A stretch of 60,367 nt of DNA from Clostridia bacterium (GCA_017531385.1 JAFXLD010000035.1:1-60367); one strand, 5' to 3'. Numbered from the stretch's first letter, positions 1-7,892 are shown. Notes: generated by a model from the sequence alone, not told the origin. Translations and numbers: made by a program.

Positions 1-1
1 C

Positions 2-379
2 GAGCTTGATGCAACAACACGCTATGACCTTCACACACGTCTTGAAGGTATGCCGAAGCACAAAAAGGTTTGTCACGGTGATCTTAACCCTTCAAATATC
101 ATTATCACAGAAGACGGCACACCTTATATCCTTGACTGGGCACACGCTACACAGGGTAACGCTTCAGCAGATGCTGCAAGAACTTACCTTCTCTTCTGGC
201 TTAACGGTGATATCGAAGGTGCAAAGACATATCTTGATACCTTCTGCAAGAATAGCAACACAGCTAAGCAGTACGTTCAGAAGTGGATGCCCATCGTTGC
301 AGCTTCACAGTCTGTAAAGGGCAATGAGAAAGAAAGAGAGTTCCTTCTCTCTTGGGTTGATGTAGTTGATTACGAATAA
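2..379 (+). CDS. Phosphotransferase-fold kinase, C-terminal part (start outside window)
   Basis: The reading frame is open from the first bases, so only the last 125 residues are seen. It carries the catalytic-loop motif HGDLNPSNI followed by ILDWAHA, the pattern of aminoglycoside/choline/homoserine-type kinases (APH superfamily): the Asp of HGD is the catalytic base and the Asp of LDW binds metal. These kinases move the ATP gamma-phosphate to a small hydroxyl substrate; the substrate cannot be read from this fragment. It ends 22 bases before the first ferredoxin gene, so it may belong to the hydrogenase operon, but its role there is unknown. Confidence 0.75.
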   Translation, partial: ELDATTRYDLHTRLEGMPKHKKVCHGDLNPSNIIITEDGTPYILDWAHATQGNASADAARTYLLFWLNGDIEGAKTYLDTFCKNSNTAKQYVQKWMPIVAASQSVKGNEKEREFLLSWVDVVDYE

Positions 380-401
380 TTCAGATAAGGAGACTAAGAT
401 A

Positions 402-641
402 ATGAAAGTAACAGTATGTATCGGTTCCTCTTGTCATATCAAGGGTTCACGTCAGGTAGTAGAGCAGCTTCAGTATCTTATTGCAGAGAACAATCTCGGC
501 GATAAGGTGGAGCTCGGCGGTACATTCTGCATGGGCAAATGCCAGCAGGGTGTCTGTGTAACGGTAGATAACGATTTCTTCTCAGTTACTCCCGAAACAG
601 TAGAAGATTTCTTTAATAAGAACGTAAAGGAAAAGGTATAA
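402..641 (+). CDS. Thioredoxin-fold [2Fe-2S] ferredoxin (NuoE/HydC-like), 79 aa
   Basis: A small stand-alone ferredoxin of the thioredoxin-like family, related to the C-terminal half of NuoE and hydrogenase HydC subunits. Four cysteines in the expected spacing are visible: CIGSSC near the N-terminus and CMGKC in the middle. It should shuttle single electrons to or from the hydrogenases downstream. The start at 402 is preferred over an in-frame start at 366 because AAGGAG lies directly upstream of 402 and family members begin with MKVxVCxGSSCH. The next gene begins one base after its stop, so the two are co-transcribed and probably translationally coupled. Confidence 0.85.
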   Translation: MKVTVCIGSSCHIKGSRQVVEQLQYLIAENNLGDKVELGGTFCMGKCQQGVCVTVDNDFFSVTPETVEDFFNKNVKEKV

Positions 642-642
642 T

Positions 643-900
643 ATGCTGATTCAGGTTTGTGTAGGCAGCTCCTGCCACTTAAAGGGTTCGCCCGAAATCG
701 TGGAGCTTCTGCAGAAGGCCGTCAGTGATTATCATCTTGAAGACGAGGTTGCGCTTGCCGGCAGTTTCTGTATCGGCAAGTGCAATCGCATTGGTGTAAC
801 CCTGCAGGTCGATGATGATATTTACACCGGCGTAACTAAGGAAAGCTTCAAAGAGTTTTTTGAGGAAAACGTGCTTCAGAAATTAAACGAAGGGAAGTAA
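643..900 (+). CDS. Second thioredoxin-fold [2Fe-2S] ferredoxin, 85 aa
   Basis: A paralogue of the preceding gene with the same layout: CVGSSCHLKGS near the N-terminus and FCIGKCNR in the middle supply four candidate iron-sulfur ligands. The tandem pair probably arose by duplication. Two copies just ahead of two different [FeFe] hydrogenases suggest, as an inference, that each serves a different hydrogenase or a different redox potential. The stop lies six bases before the next start. Confidence 0.85.
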   Translation: MLIQVCVGSSCHLKGSPEIVELLQKAVSDYHLEDEVALAGSFCIGKCNRIGVTLQVDDDIYTGVTKESFKEFFEENVLQKLNEGK

Positions 901-906
901 CGGATA

Positions 907-2586
907 ATGCCTAATTGTCTGACACTTAAAAAATCAAACTGCAAAAACTGCTATAAATGTATCCGCCATTGTCCTGTAAAGGCGATCCGTTTTTCAGGCA
1001 ACCAGGCGCACATCATCGGTAATGAGTGTATTCTCTGCGGTCAGTGCTTTGTGGTATGTCCGCAGAACGCAAAGGAGATTGTTGACGAAACGGAGAAGGT
1101 TAAGGTGCTTCTTCAGTCGGGTGAGCCCGTGATTGTTTCGCTTGCTCCGTCTTTTATTGCAAACTATGACGGTGCAGGAATCAATTCAATGAGAAAAGCC
1201 CTTAAAAAGCTTGGCTTCTATGATGTTGAAGAAACTGCAATCGGTGCAACAATCGTTAAAAACGAATATGAAAGAATGATTGCCGAAGAAGAAAGAGATA
1301 TTATCATTTCTTCCTGCTGTCACTCAATTAACCTTCTTATTCAGAAGCATTATCCTTTTGCTCTCGAATATCTTGCAGACGTTGTTTCTCCCATGCAGGC
1401 TCACTGTAAAGATATCAAGAGCCGTTATAATAATGCAAAGACGGTTTTTATCGGTCCCTGCGTTGCAAAAAAAGACGAAGCAGAGCATTACGAGGGAATT
1501 GTTGATGCTGTGCTTACATTTGAAGAATTAACCGAATGGTTAAAGACTGAAAATATTGAAATTGAGTCTGAAACGGATAAGGATATTTGTTCCCGTGCAA
1601 GATTTTTCCCCACAACGGGCGGTGTTCTTAAAACAATGGCACAGGAAAACACCGGCTTTACATATCTTGCTCTTGACGGTGTCGAAAACTGTATCGCCGC
1701 ACTTAAAGATATTGAAAGCGGTAAAATTCATAAATGCTTTATTGAAATGTCTGCTTGTGTGGGCAGCTGTATGGGCGGTCCTGTAATGGAAAAATATCAC
1801 CGTTCTGCTTCGGTAAAGGATTATATCACAATTGCAAATTATGCAGGTGAAAAGGATTTCGAGGTTTCTTCTCCGAAGGCTGCAGAGCTCAAAAAGCATT
1901 TTGAATTTATTGAGCAGCGTTTGCCTCAGCCCTCCGAATACGAAATCAATACAGTTCTTCGTCAGATGGGTAAATTCAAGCCCGAGCAGGAGCTTAACTG
2001 CGGTTCCTGCGGTTATAATACCTGCCGTGACAAGGCAGCTGCAATAATTCACGGAAAAGCAGAAATTTCAATGTGTCTGCCCTTCCTCAAGGATAAAGCA
2101 GAAAGCTTTTCAGATACAATTGTTAACAGCTCACCCAACGGTCTTATTGTTCTTAACGATCAGCTTGAGGTTCAGCAGATAAACAAGTCAGCAAGAGAAA
2201 TTATGAATATCCGCTATGCCTCCGACGTGCTCGGGACTCAGGTTATCAGAATTCTTGATCCCACACCGTTCATGAAGGTCCGTGATACAGGCGCAGGTAT
2301 TTACAATGAACGGGTTTACTTTGCTGAATACAAGCGTTATATTGAGCAGACAATTGTGTATGACCGTGATTCAAGACTGCTTGTAGGAATTCTCAGAGAC
2401 GTGACCGATGAACAGCACGAAAGAGAAAAGAAGGAAAGCATCAGTAAGCAGACTATAGAGGTTGCTGATAAGGTTGTCGAAAAGCAGATGCGTATCGTTC
2501 AGGAAATCGCATCACTTCTGGGTGAAACAGCAGCAGAAACAAAAATTGCTCTTGCAAAGCTGAAGGAGTCAATAACCAATGAATGA
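907..2586 (+). CDS. PAS-domain [FeFe] hydrogenase, sensory (group C, HydS-like)
   Basis: A 559-residue iron hydrogenase with a sensory tail. In order: two [4Fe-4S] ferredoxin motifs (CKNCYKCIRHCP near residues 12-22, CILCGQCFVVCP near 41-52), the H-cluster domain (about 75-300), a further Cys cluster CGSCGYNTC (about 365-373, FeS-domain type) and a PAS domain (about 400-500). H-cluster ligands are visible: SSCC (C137/C138), PCVAKK (C185), and C284 and C288 in the MSACVGSCMGG segment. The usual proline after the first Cys pair is replaced by His. PAS-tailed hydrogenases of this kind are regarded as hydrogen or redox sensors rather than bulk catalysts. The next gene is a phosphatase overlapping by 8 bases, which supports a signalling role; that role is inferred. 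Confidence 0.88.
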   Translation: MPNCLTLKKSNCKNCYKCIRHCPVKAIRFSGNQAHIIGNECILCGQCFVVCPQNAKEIVDETEKVKVLLQSGEPVIVSLAPSFIANYDGAGINSMRKALKKLGFYDVEETAIGATIVKNEYERMIAEEERDIIISSCCHSINLLIQKHYPFALEYLADVVSPMQAHCKDIKSRYNNAKTVFIGPCVAKKDEAEHYEGIVDAVLTFEELTEWLKTENIEIESETDKDICSRARFFPTTGGVLKTMAQENTGFTYLALDGVENCIAALKDIESGKIHKCFIEMSACVGSCMGGPVMEKYHRSASVKDYITIANYAGEKDFEVSSPKAAELKKHFEFIEQRLPQPSEYEINTVLRQMGKFKPEQELNCGSCGYNTCRDKAAAIIHGKAEISMCLPFLKDKAESFSDTIVNSSPNGLIVLNDQLEVQQINKSAREIMNIRYASDVLGTQVIRILDPTPFMKVRDTGAGIYNERVYFAEYKRYIEQTIVYDRDSRLLVGILRDVTDEQHEREKKESISKQTIEVADKVVEKQMRIVQEIASLLGETAAETKIALAKLKESITNE

Positions 2587-3751
2587 TTTATGTGCTGATA
2601 TCGGATATAAAAGTATAAATCATTACGGCGAAGAGCTTTGCGGTGACCATGTTGGTATTGTGGAGCCCGGTGATGATTCTACGGTTATAGTTCTTTCTGA
2701 CGGTCTAGGCAGCGGTGTAAAAGCAAGCATCCTTTCTACGCTTACGTCAAAGATTATTTCAACAATGCTTGCCGAAGGCTTATCACTTGAAGAATGTGTT
2801 GAAACCATTGCAGCAACATTGCCTGTCTGCTCGGTAAGAGGTGTTGCATATTCAACCTTCACAATTATTCACCTGAAAAATAATCAGACTGCTGAGCTTA
2901 TTCAATATGATAATCCCCATGCAATTGTTATCCGTGATGAAAAAAACTGGGATTATCCGAAAACAGAAATGAATATCGGCGGAAAGAAAATTTTCAAATC
3001 CGTCATTCAGCTGCAGGAAAATGATATTTTTGTTGCAATGAGTGATGGCTGTCCCCATGCCGGTATAGGAATTTCTTATTATTTCGGTTGGAAAAGGGAA
3101 GATATTGTCGATTTTGTTGAAACTCTTGTGCCTGCAGGCTATACGGCAAAAACTCTTTCAACTATGCTTGTTGACGAATGTGATAAGCTTTACGGTCACA
3201 AGCCCGGAGATGATGCAACCGCCTGTGTTGTGCGAATCAGGAAAAGAGTTCCGATGAATATGCTTTTCGGACCTCCCTCCAACCGTGATGATGCCGACAG
3301 AATGATGTCTCTTTTCTTCTCCAAGGAAGGAAAGCACATTATCTGCGGCGGTACCACTTCATCAATTGCCGCAAAATTTCTCGGCAAGCCCCTTAAGGCA
3401 ACACTTAGCTTTGAACAGAGCGATGTTCCTCCAACAGCGGAGCTTGAGGGTGTTGACCTTGTAACCGAGGGCGTTATAACGGTAAATAAAGTCGTAGAAT
3501 ATGCTGCGGATTACCTCGGTGAAAACAGACATTATGAGCATTGGAGCTTCAAGAGAGACGGTGCTTCGCTTATCTGCCGTCTGCTGTTTGAAGAGGCAAC
3601 AGATATCAATTTCTATGTCGGCAGAGCCATAAATCCTGCTCATCAGAATCCTGATCTACCCATAAATTTCAACATTAAAATGAATCTTGTTGAGGAGCTT
3701 TCAAAGTCTCTCAGAAAAATGGGTAAAAGGATAAAAGTAAGTTATTTCTAA
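2579..3751 (+). CDS. SpoIIE/PP2C-type serine/threonine phosphatase
   Basis: A 390-residue protein whose N-terminal half is a PPM/SpoIIE phosphatase: LSDGLGSG, VAMSDG and KPGDDAT supply the acidic residues that hold the two catalytic metal ions. The C-terminal third (about residues 230-390) matches nothing I recognise. The gene overlaps the stop of the PAS hydrogenase by 8 bases and has GAAGGAG at 2562-2568. Such phosphatases are known neighbours of sensory [FeFe] hydrogenases, so it may pass on the hydrogenase signal by dephosphorylating an unknown protein; that link is inference from context. Confidence 0.85.
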   Translation: MNDLCADIGYKSINHYGEELCGDHVGIVEPGDDSTVIVLSDGLGSGVKASILSTLTSKIISTMLAEGLSLEECVETIAATLPVCSVRGVAYSTFTIIHLKNNQTAELIQYDNPHAIVIRDEKNWDYPKTEMNIGGKKIFKSVIQLQENDIFVAMSDGCPHAGIGISYYFGWKREDIVDFVETLVPAGYTAKTLSTMLVDECDKLYGHKPGDDATACVVRIRKRVPMNMLFGPPSNRDDADRMMSLFFSKEGKHIICGGTTSSIAAKFLGKPLKATLSFEQSDVPPTAELEGVDLVTEGVITVNKVVEYAADYLGENRHYEHWSFKRDGASLICRLLFEEATDINFYVGRAINPAHQNPDLPINFNIKMNLVEELSKSLRKMGKRIKVSYF

Positions 3752-3763
3752 GGAGATGACAGC

Positions 3764-5185
3764 ATGAGAAAATTTGATACTAAAGTGCAGTATCTTAAAT
3801 ATAAGGTTTTGCGTCAGGTTGCTCACGAGGCATGGAATGACACACTTCTGCAGAATCTTATTGACATTCCGCAGAAAATTGTACCCGGCAAAACATCAAC
3901 AATGCGCTGCTGCGTTTATAAGGAACGTGCAATTCTCGGTGAGCGTGTCAAGCTTGCCATGGGCGGCGATAAGGAAAATCCCAATGTTATCGAGGTTATC
4001 GACATCGCATGTGACGAATGTCCTGCTGCAGGTTATGAGGTAACGGATTCCTGCCGTGGCTGTCTTGCTCACAGATGTGAGGATGTTTGCAAACGCGGTG
4101 CGATTTCCTTTGATCACAACCATGTCGCCCATATTGATAAGTCCAAGTGTGTTGAGTGCGGTCAGTGTGCAAAGGTTTGTCCTTTTGCTGCAATTGTCAA
4201 CCGTAAGCGTCCTTGTCAGATTGCTTGTAAAGTAAAGGCGATTTCAATCAATGACGATAATGCTGCGAAGATTGATAATAACAAATGTATTCAGTGCGGC
4301 GCTTGTGTTTATCAGTGTCCGTTCGGTGCTATCAGCGACAAATCATACATTCTCAATGTTATCGACATCTTGAAAAAGAGTCAGAATAATGAAAAATATA
4401 AGGTTTATGCCGTTGTTGCTCCGTCGATATCCAGCCAGTTTACTTATGCTAAACTCGGTCAGGTAATCACAGGACTTAAGGAGCTCGGCTTCTTTACAGT
4501 TGTTGAAGCTGCCCTCGGTGCCGATATGGTTGCAATGAGCGAAGCTAAAGAGCTCAGTGAAAAGGAGTTTCTTACAAGCTCCTGCTGTCCTGCATTTGTG
4601 CAGTATATCAAGTCAGCATACCCTGCTCTTGTACCGTATATTTCGCATAATCTGTCCCCTATGGCTATGCTTGCAAAGTATATCAAGGAAACAAGTGAAG
4701 GCGCAAAGGTTGTCTTTATCGGACCTTGTACGGCAAAGAAAGCGGAAGCACAGCTTGAATCCGTAAAGCCTTATGTGGATAGTGTTCTTACGTTTGAAGA
4801 GCTTCAGGCACTCTTCGACAGTAAGGATGTTGATATCACAACTCTTCCCGAAGATGTTCTTGATAATGCATCTTATTTCGGAAGAATATTTGCCCGTTCA
4901 GGCGGACTTTCAGATGCAGTTGTTCAGGCTCTGACTGAACAGAAGATTGAATTCAAGGTAAAGCCTGCAGTCTGCGACGGTATTGAAGCTTGCAAAACAG
5001 CTCTTCTTAAAAAGAGTAAAAATGTTCTTGATGCAAACTTTATCGAAGGTATGGCTTGTACAGGCGGTTGTATCGGCGGTGCAGGCTGCCTTACACACGG
5101 AGAAAAGAACAAATCCGAAGTAGATAAATACGGTAAAGAAGCATTTGAAAAAACAATCAGTGATGCTGTTTCTATCTTGAAATAG
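3764..5185 (+). CDS. [FeFe] hydrogenase with two-cluster ferredoxin domain (group B type)
   Basis: A 473-residue iron hydrogenase. The N-terminal part is rich in cysteine, and two [4Fe-4S] motifs follow (CVECGQCAKVCP about 129-140, CIQCGACVYQCP about 175-186). The H-cluster motifs are complete: TSSCCPAF (C274/C275), GPCTAKK (C322), and GMACTGGCIGGAGC (C432, C436). The last motif is typical of the poorly characterised group B enzymes of Clostridia. It probably evolves or consumes H2 with ferredoxin in the cytoplasm. AAGGAGATGAC precedes the start, 12 bases after the phosphatase gene. It is the last gene before a double hairpin. Confidence 0.9.
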   Translation: MRKFDTKVQYLKYKVLRQVAHEAWNDTLLQNLIDIPQKIVPGKTSTMRCCVYKERAILGERVKLAMGGDKENPNVIEVIDIACDECPAAGYEVTDSCRGCLAHRCEDVCKRGAISFDHNHVAHIDKSKCVECGQCAKVCPFAAIVNRKRPCQIACKVKAISINDDNAAKIDNNKCIQCGACVYQCPFGAISDKSYILNVIDILKKSQNNEKYKVYAVVAPSISSQFTYAKLGQVITGLKELGFFTVVEAALGADMVAMSEAKELSEKEFLTSSCCPAFVQYIKSAYPALVPYISHNLSPMAMLAKYIKETSEGAKVVFIGPCTAKKAEAQLESVKPYVDSVLTFEELQALFDSKDVDITTLPEDVLDNASYFGRIFARSGGLSDAVVQALTEQKIEFKVKPAVCDGIEACKTALLKKSKNVLDANFIEGMACTGGCIGGAGCLTHGEKNKSEVDKYGKEAFEKTISDAVSILK

Positions 5186-5198
5186 CTAAAAATAAATT

Positions 5199-5248
5199 CC
5201 TGCATATTACATATCTTTTTTGTCTTCGTTATGTAATGTGCAGGTTTT
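5199..5248 (+). terminator. Long hairpin terminator after hydrogenase operon
   Basis: Arms of 15 bases with one mismatch (CCTGCATATTACATA against TATGTAATGTGCAGG) enclose a T-rich loop, and TTTTAT follows. It starts 13 bases after the hydrogenase stop, so it most likely ends the hydrogenase transcript. Confidence 0.75.
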
Positions 5249-5260
5249 ATCATTATTTAT

Positions 5261-5282
5261 GTCGCCCGTTTTTTCGGGCGAC
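5261..5282. terminator. Convergent hairpin between hydrogenase and island genes
   Basis: GTCGCCCG and CGGGCGAC form a perfect 8-bp stem around a T-rich loop. It lies just past the end of the minus-strand TnpV gene, so it can terminate either converging transcript. It is close to where the mobile island appears to begin. Confidence 0.65.
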
Positions 5283-5288
5283 AATTAT

Positions 5289-5645
5289 TTATTGGAATAT
5301 TAAATCATTACAAACTATCTCAGTTGCTTTTTGCTGAATGTTACCCATTCGCTGTATCCATTCCCATTGGTTATGCTCTTTAAACTCTTCTGTAATGCCT
5401 TCAGTTTCTTTCATCTGTTCAACAATCGTATTAAACATGTGCTGAGTTTGAATTTCTATCTCGATACAGTGCTGATAAAGTTTGCCGTCTGTAAGTAAGG
5501 TTATAAATAAAGCTTTCTTATGTTTAAGAAGGTAATCTTTATGCAACATACCCCATTTACCGAGCCTGACATTCGCTTCTTCGGGAGGGAGTGTGAGGTT
5601 GGGTATCATAAAATCATTAACCTGTCTGTATGTAATATTTTTCAT
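5289..5645 (-). CDS. tnpV: TnpV-family transposon-encoded protein, copy 1
   Basis: A short protein of the TnpV family, common accessory proteins of Tn4451-like and other Clostridial integrative elements; their biochemical role is not established. The start at 5645 (MKNITYR) is preferred over 5657 because it aligns with the second copy at 7899 (MSDITYR), and AAAGGATG sits at a proper distance. It shares the NLTLPPEE and LGKWGM segments with that copy. It is translated after the small gene at 5654-5932, with nearly touching ends. Confidence 0.8.
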   Translation of the reverse strand: MKNITYRQVNDFMIPNLTLPPEEANVRLGKWGMLHKDYLLKHKKALFITLLTDGKLYQHCIEIEIQTQHMFNTIVEQMKETEGITEEFKEHNQWEWIQRMGNIQQKATEIVCNDLIFQ

Positions 5646-5653
5646 AGTAGCAT

Positions 5654-5932
5654 TCATCCTTTCGTATTCTTAACAAATGTATCGTATGCAAATTTAGCAC
5701 CAAGCCTGAAGCCTGATATAAAGCTGTCAGCATTACTTGTTGTTGAAAATTCAATATAAGAGCTGACATAGCTTTGGAACAAGTCCTTTTCTTCACCGGT
5801 TAGTCTTGCTGCGAGTTGTTCTTCTTTCTCTGCAAGGTTACTCAGTTTCTTTTTGATCTTATGTGTTAATTCTGAATTGACTTCTTGCGGTTCAAGGTTG
5901 CCGTAGTAGAAATCCTCTATGATATTAGCCAT
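5654..5932 (-). CDS. DUF6809-like small helical protein, copy 1
   Basis: A 92-residue, mostly helical charged protein with no catalytic motif that I can see. It begins MANIIEDFYYGNLEPQE and ends GFRLGAKFAYDTFV, and closely matches the protein at 7614. It resembles the DUF6809-type proteins that travel with tnpV in Clostridial elements; that name is from memory, not a search. The start at 5932 is chosen over the upstream in-frame start at 5965 because it aligns with the paralogue and follows the stop of the 54-residue gene by 4 bases. Confidence 0.75.
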   Translation of the reverse strand: MANIIEDFYYGNLEPQEVNSELTHKIKKKLSNLAEKEEQLAARLTGEEKDLFQSYVSSYIEFSTTSNADSFISGFRLGAKFAYDTFVKNTKG

Positions 5933-5936
5933 AATA

Positions 5937-6101
5937 TCACCACTTTCTATTCCCACTCTTATCAATGATTTTTAGGAGCAATTCATTAACATCTTCAGTA
6001 GGCAAGTCCTCAGCCAAAAGCATATTGCGAAACTCATTCATACCATTGATAAGCAAGTTACACTCAAAATCCGTAAACTTAATTTTTGTTTTTCTTTCCA
6101 T
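5937..6101 (-). CDS. 54-residue conserved-type small protein upstream of TnpV pair
   Basis: An open frame of 54 residues starting MERKTKIKFTDFE and ending DKSGNRKW. It has a strong AGGAGG site 8 bases before the ATG and ends 4 bases before the DUF6809-like start, so it is the first gene of a three-gene operon. The pattern (basic N-terminus, then a helical segment ending in NELLLKIID) recalls short accessory proteins common in gut Firmicutes elements. I do not know its function. There is no counterpart in front of the second DUF6809/TnpV pair. Its ribosome site lies inside the inverted repeat at 6107-6153. Confidence 0.7.
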   Translation of the reverse strand: MERKTKIKFTDFECNLLINGMNEFRNMLLAEDLPTEDVNELLLKIIDKSGNRKW

Positions 6102-6106
6102 AACAA

Positions 6107-6153
6107 AACCTCCTGTTACTTGGTAATTTCATTTTACCTTATAACAGGAGGTT
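6107..6153 (-). promoter_or_regulatory. Inverted repeat that can mask the ribosome site of the 54-aa gene
   Basis: AACCTCCTGTTA (6107-6118) and TAACAGGAGGTT (6142-6153) are a perfect 12-bp inverted repeat with a 23-base loop. The loop holds a further GGTAA/TTACC stem. On the minus strand the downstream arm contains the AGGAGG ribosome site of the gene starting at 6101, so a folded mRNA would hide it. Confidence 0.6.
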
Positions 6154-6239
6154 AGTCGAATGTACGGATTTATTTTTGGTAGCCGCTACCGAAATTTTTG
6201 CAAGAAAAAGCTCGTATACAAGATATCATATTTTTTGTA

Positions 6240-7250
6240 TCATTTTTTTGCTGCTGTTATTTCTCTAAGTTGATTTTGAATTGCTTTTGCTGCGGGTGAT
6301 TGTGCATTTTTAATTATATCTGCAAATTCTATCTTCAATGCATTAACTTCGGCCATATCTGCAGCTAATTGTTGTTGTAATCCTAATATTTCTTTAGCAG
6401 AAGACATATCAGCTATTTGCTGTTTTATTGCCAACAATTCAGCGGGTTGTGCTTTCGAAATAATATCTCGAATGTTGATAATCTCTTTTGTTGAGTCCAA
6501 TAATCTCATAGCAGATTTCAACTCAGCATTAAAGGCTTCGGTCATCTTTTCGGGCTCTTCTTCTGCGATTTCGATGATTTTGCCTATTTCTTCATCTAAC
6601 TGGTCATTTATTTTTTTGAAGAGTTTTTTTGCATCCTTGTATGTTTTGGTATTAATATTATGTGCATGCATTGTGTCATTGCGATAAATCTTAGCCGAAA
6701 TAAAATTTTCTCTTAGTTCTGATACAGCATTTGCACCAATTAAAATGTCCCACCTTGTATTTTCTTCAATTAGATTTAAACTTTTAATAATTTCGTCTTT
6801 TGTAAAGGCCCAGCTTTTATCATTTACAGTTGCTCTGACCTTTTTTACAAAGTTGTCATCTGTAAATATAAGTGTAAAAATTTCACCCAAGTCTTTGTTT
6901 TCTAATCCATATATATTTTCGGCAATTTCATCTCCTTTGTTTAATGCACTTTTAAGATACAATAGTTTTCTTAACTTTCGTTCGAATTCATTTATAAAAG
7001 GGAACAATGTTTTATTGTAATAAGCAGAGCTCCCATTGCTTAAAACTGTGGGAGAAAAATTGTTTGTTATGTAGTCATTAATATCGGAAAGGATTTTTGC
7101 TCCGTCTTCGTTTTCCCCTGGCACAGAATATGTTACAATCCAACAATCTGAATTATCGAATTTATAAATATCTTTACTTGCTTTAATAGGTTCATATGCT
7201 TCTATTTCAGTTTTGTTTGTATCGTCAATAAACAAATATTCTTGTATCAT
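6240..7250 (-). CDS. HEPN-like protein with RNxxxH motif, putative defence ribonuclease
   Basis: A 336-residue protein, not recognised as a named family. Residues about 80-215 look like a HEPN domain: a helix INEFERKLRKLLYL (about 86-99), then a second helical part ending in YRNDTMHAHN, where R190-N191 and H195 make the RNxxxH signature of metal-independent HEPN ribonucleases. The last 110 residues are predicted coiled coil (many Lys/Glu/Ala heptads). The N-terminal 80 residues are a separate beta-rich segment. AAGGAGAG precedes the start and a good promoter lies 80 bases upstream. It stands alone between two inverted copies of the TnpV pair and next to restriction genes, so an anti-phage or toxin role is likely but inferred. 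Confidence 0.6.
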   Translation of the reverse strand: MIQEYLFIDDTNKTEIEAYEPIKASKDIYKFDNSDCWIVTYSVPGENEDGAKILSDINDYITNNFSPTVLSNGSSAYYNKTLFPFINEFERKLRKLLYLKSALNKGDEIAENIYGLENKDLGEIFTLIFTDDNFVKKVRATVNDKSWAFTKDEIIKSLNLIEENTRWDILIGANAVSELRENFISAKIYRNDTMHAHNINTKTYKDAKKLFKKINDQLDEEIGKIIEIAEEEPEKMTEAFNAELKSAMRLLDSTKEIINIRDIISKAQPAELLAIKQQIADMSSAKEILGLQQQLAADMAEVNALKIEFADIIKNAQSPAAKAIQNQLREITAAKK

Positions 7251-7317
7251 ATGATTATCTCTCCTTCATTACCACAATATACAATTTGTTTATATAGTAA
7301 TTAAATAAGTTTATTTT

Positions 7318-7574
7318 GTAGTTTTCTTTACAATTATAACACTTTATGTCGTTCTTTGCAATCTATAAAGAATATTATAGAAAACTACCTGATACACGTA
7401 TAGATTATCTATCTTGTATCAAGTGGATAATGCATATTACATATAAACAAAAAATCCGAACGCTTCACCAATCGGTAAAATGTTCGGATTATTTGTTTCT
7501 GGGATGAAAGATAACAACGGATTTGCTAAAACAATTGTTTTAACGGCGTTATCATACACATTCTGTTTCATCCC
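7318..7574. repeat. Cluster of four inverted repeats in the 363-base gene-free gap
   Basis: The gap from 7251 to 7613 holds no gene but four successive palindromic units. They are 7318-7327/7379-7388 (10 bp); TGATAC/GTATCA at 7390-7421 enclosing ATAGAT/ATCTAT; AATCCGAAC/GTTCGGATT at 7453-7461/7482-7490; and GGGATGAAA/TTTCATCCC at 7501-7509/7566-7574, which encloses GATAAC/GTTATC and the 16-base palindrome TAAAACAATTGTTTTA. The last unit is a nested 74-base hairpin directly ahead of the second TnpV operon. Confidence 0.7.
7333..7361 (-). promoter_or_regulatory. Promoter of the HEPN-like gene
   Basis: Read on the minus strand: -35 TTGCAA (7356-7361), 17-base spacer, -10 TATAAT (7333-7338). It lies 83 bases before the start codon. 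The 10-bp inverted repeat GTAGTTTTCT/AGAAAACTAC (7318-7327 and 7379-7388) brackets this promoter and could be an operator. Confidence 0.65.
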
Positions 7575-7613
7575 GAAAAAGTCCTTTCATAGTATAAACG
7601 AGGAGATGAATTG

Positions 7614-7892
7614 ATGTCAACATTTATTGAAGAATTATACTATGGAAACATCGAGCCGCAGGAATTGAATTCCGAATTGTCATCAAGGCTCAAAAACAAA
7701 CTAAGTGAGCTTACAGAAAAGGAAGAACAGCTCACAGCAAAACTGACCGCAGAGTATAAGAAACTGTTTCTTGACTACGCAAATACATACAATGAGTTTT
7801 TGAGTATAAGCAATTCCGATAGCTTTATGTCAGGTTTCAGGCTTGGTGCTAAATTTACTTACGACACCTTTGTTAAAGGTCAGAAAGGATGA
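7614..7892 (+). CDS. DUF6809-like small helical protein, copy 2
   Basis: A 92-residue paralogue of the gene at 5654-5932, in opposite orientation. It shares EELYYGNIEPQELNSEL at the N-terminus and SGFRLGAKFTYDTFVKG at the C-terminus. The start at 7614 is chosen because AGGAG (7601-7605) is 8 bases away; an adjacent TTG at 7611 would be too close. Function is unknown. The paired copies facing away from the HEPN gene suggest either two elements nested side by side or duplication with inversion. Confidence 0.75.
   Translation: MSTFIEELYYGNIEPQELNSELSSRLKNKLSELTEKEEQLTAKLTAEYKKLFLDYANTYNEFLSISNSDSFMSGFRLGAKFTYDTFVKGQKG

Noticed and set aside
366-401. Longer start for the first ferredoxin
   Set aside because: It overlaps the kinase gene end and lacks a ribosome site, whereas 402 has AAGGAG and matches family starts.
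1540-2052. 170-residue minus-strand open frame inside the PAS hydrogenase
   Set aside because: It is a shadow of a well-supported gene, without ribosome site or recognisable domain.
7318-7574. CRISPR array
   Set aside because: The repeats are inverted and of different sequence, with no regular direct repeat and spacer pattern; no cas gene is nearby.
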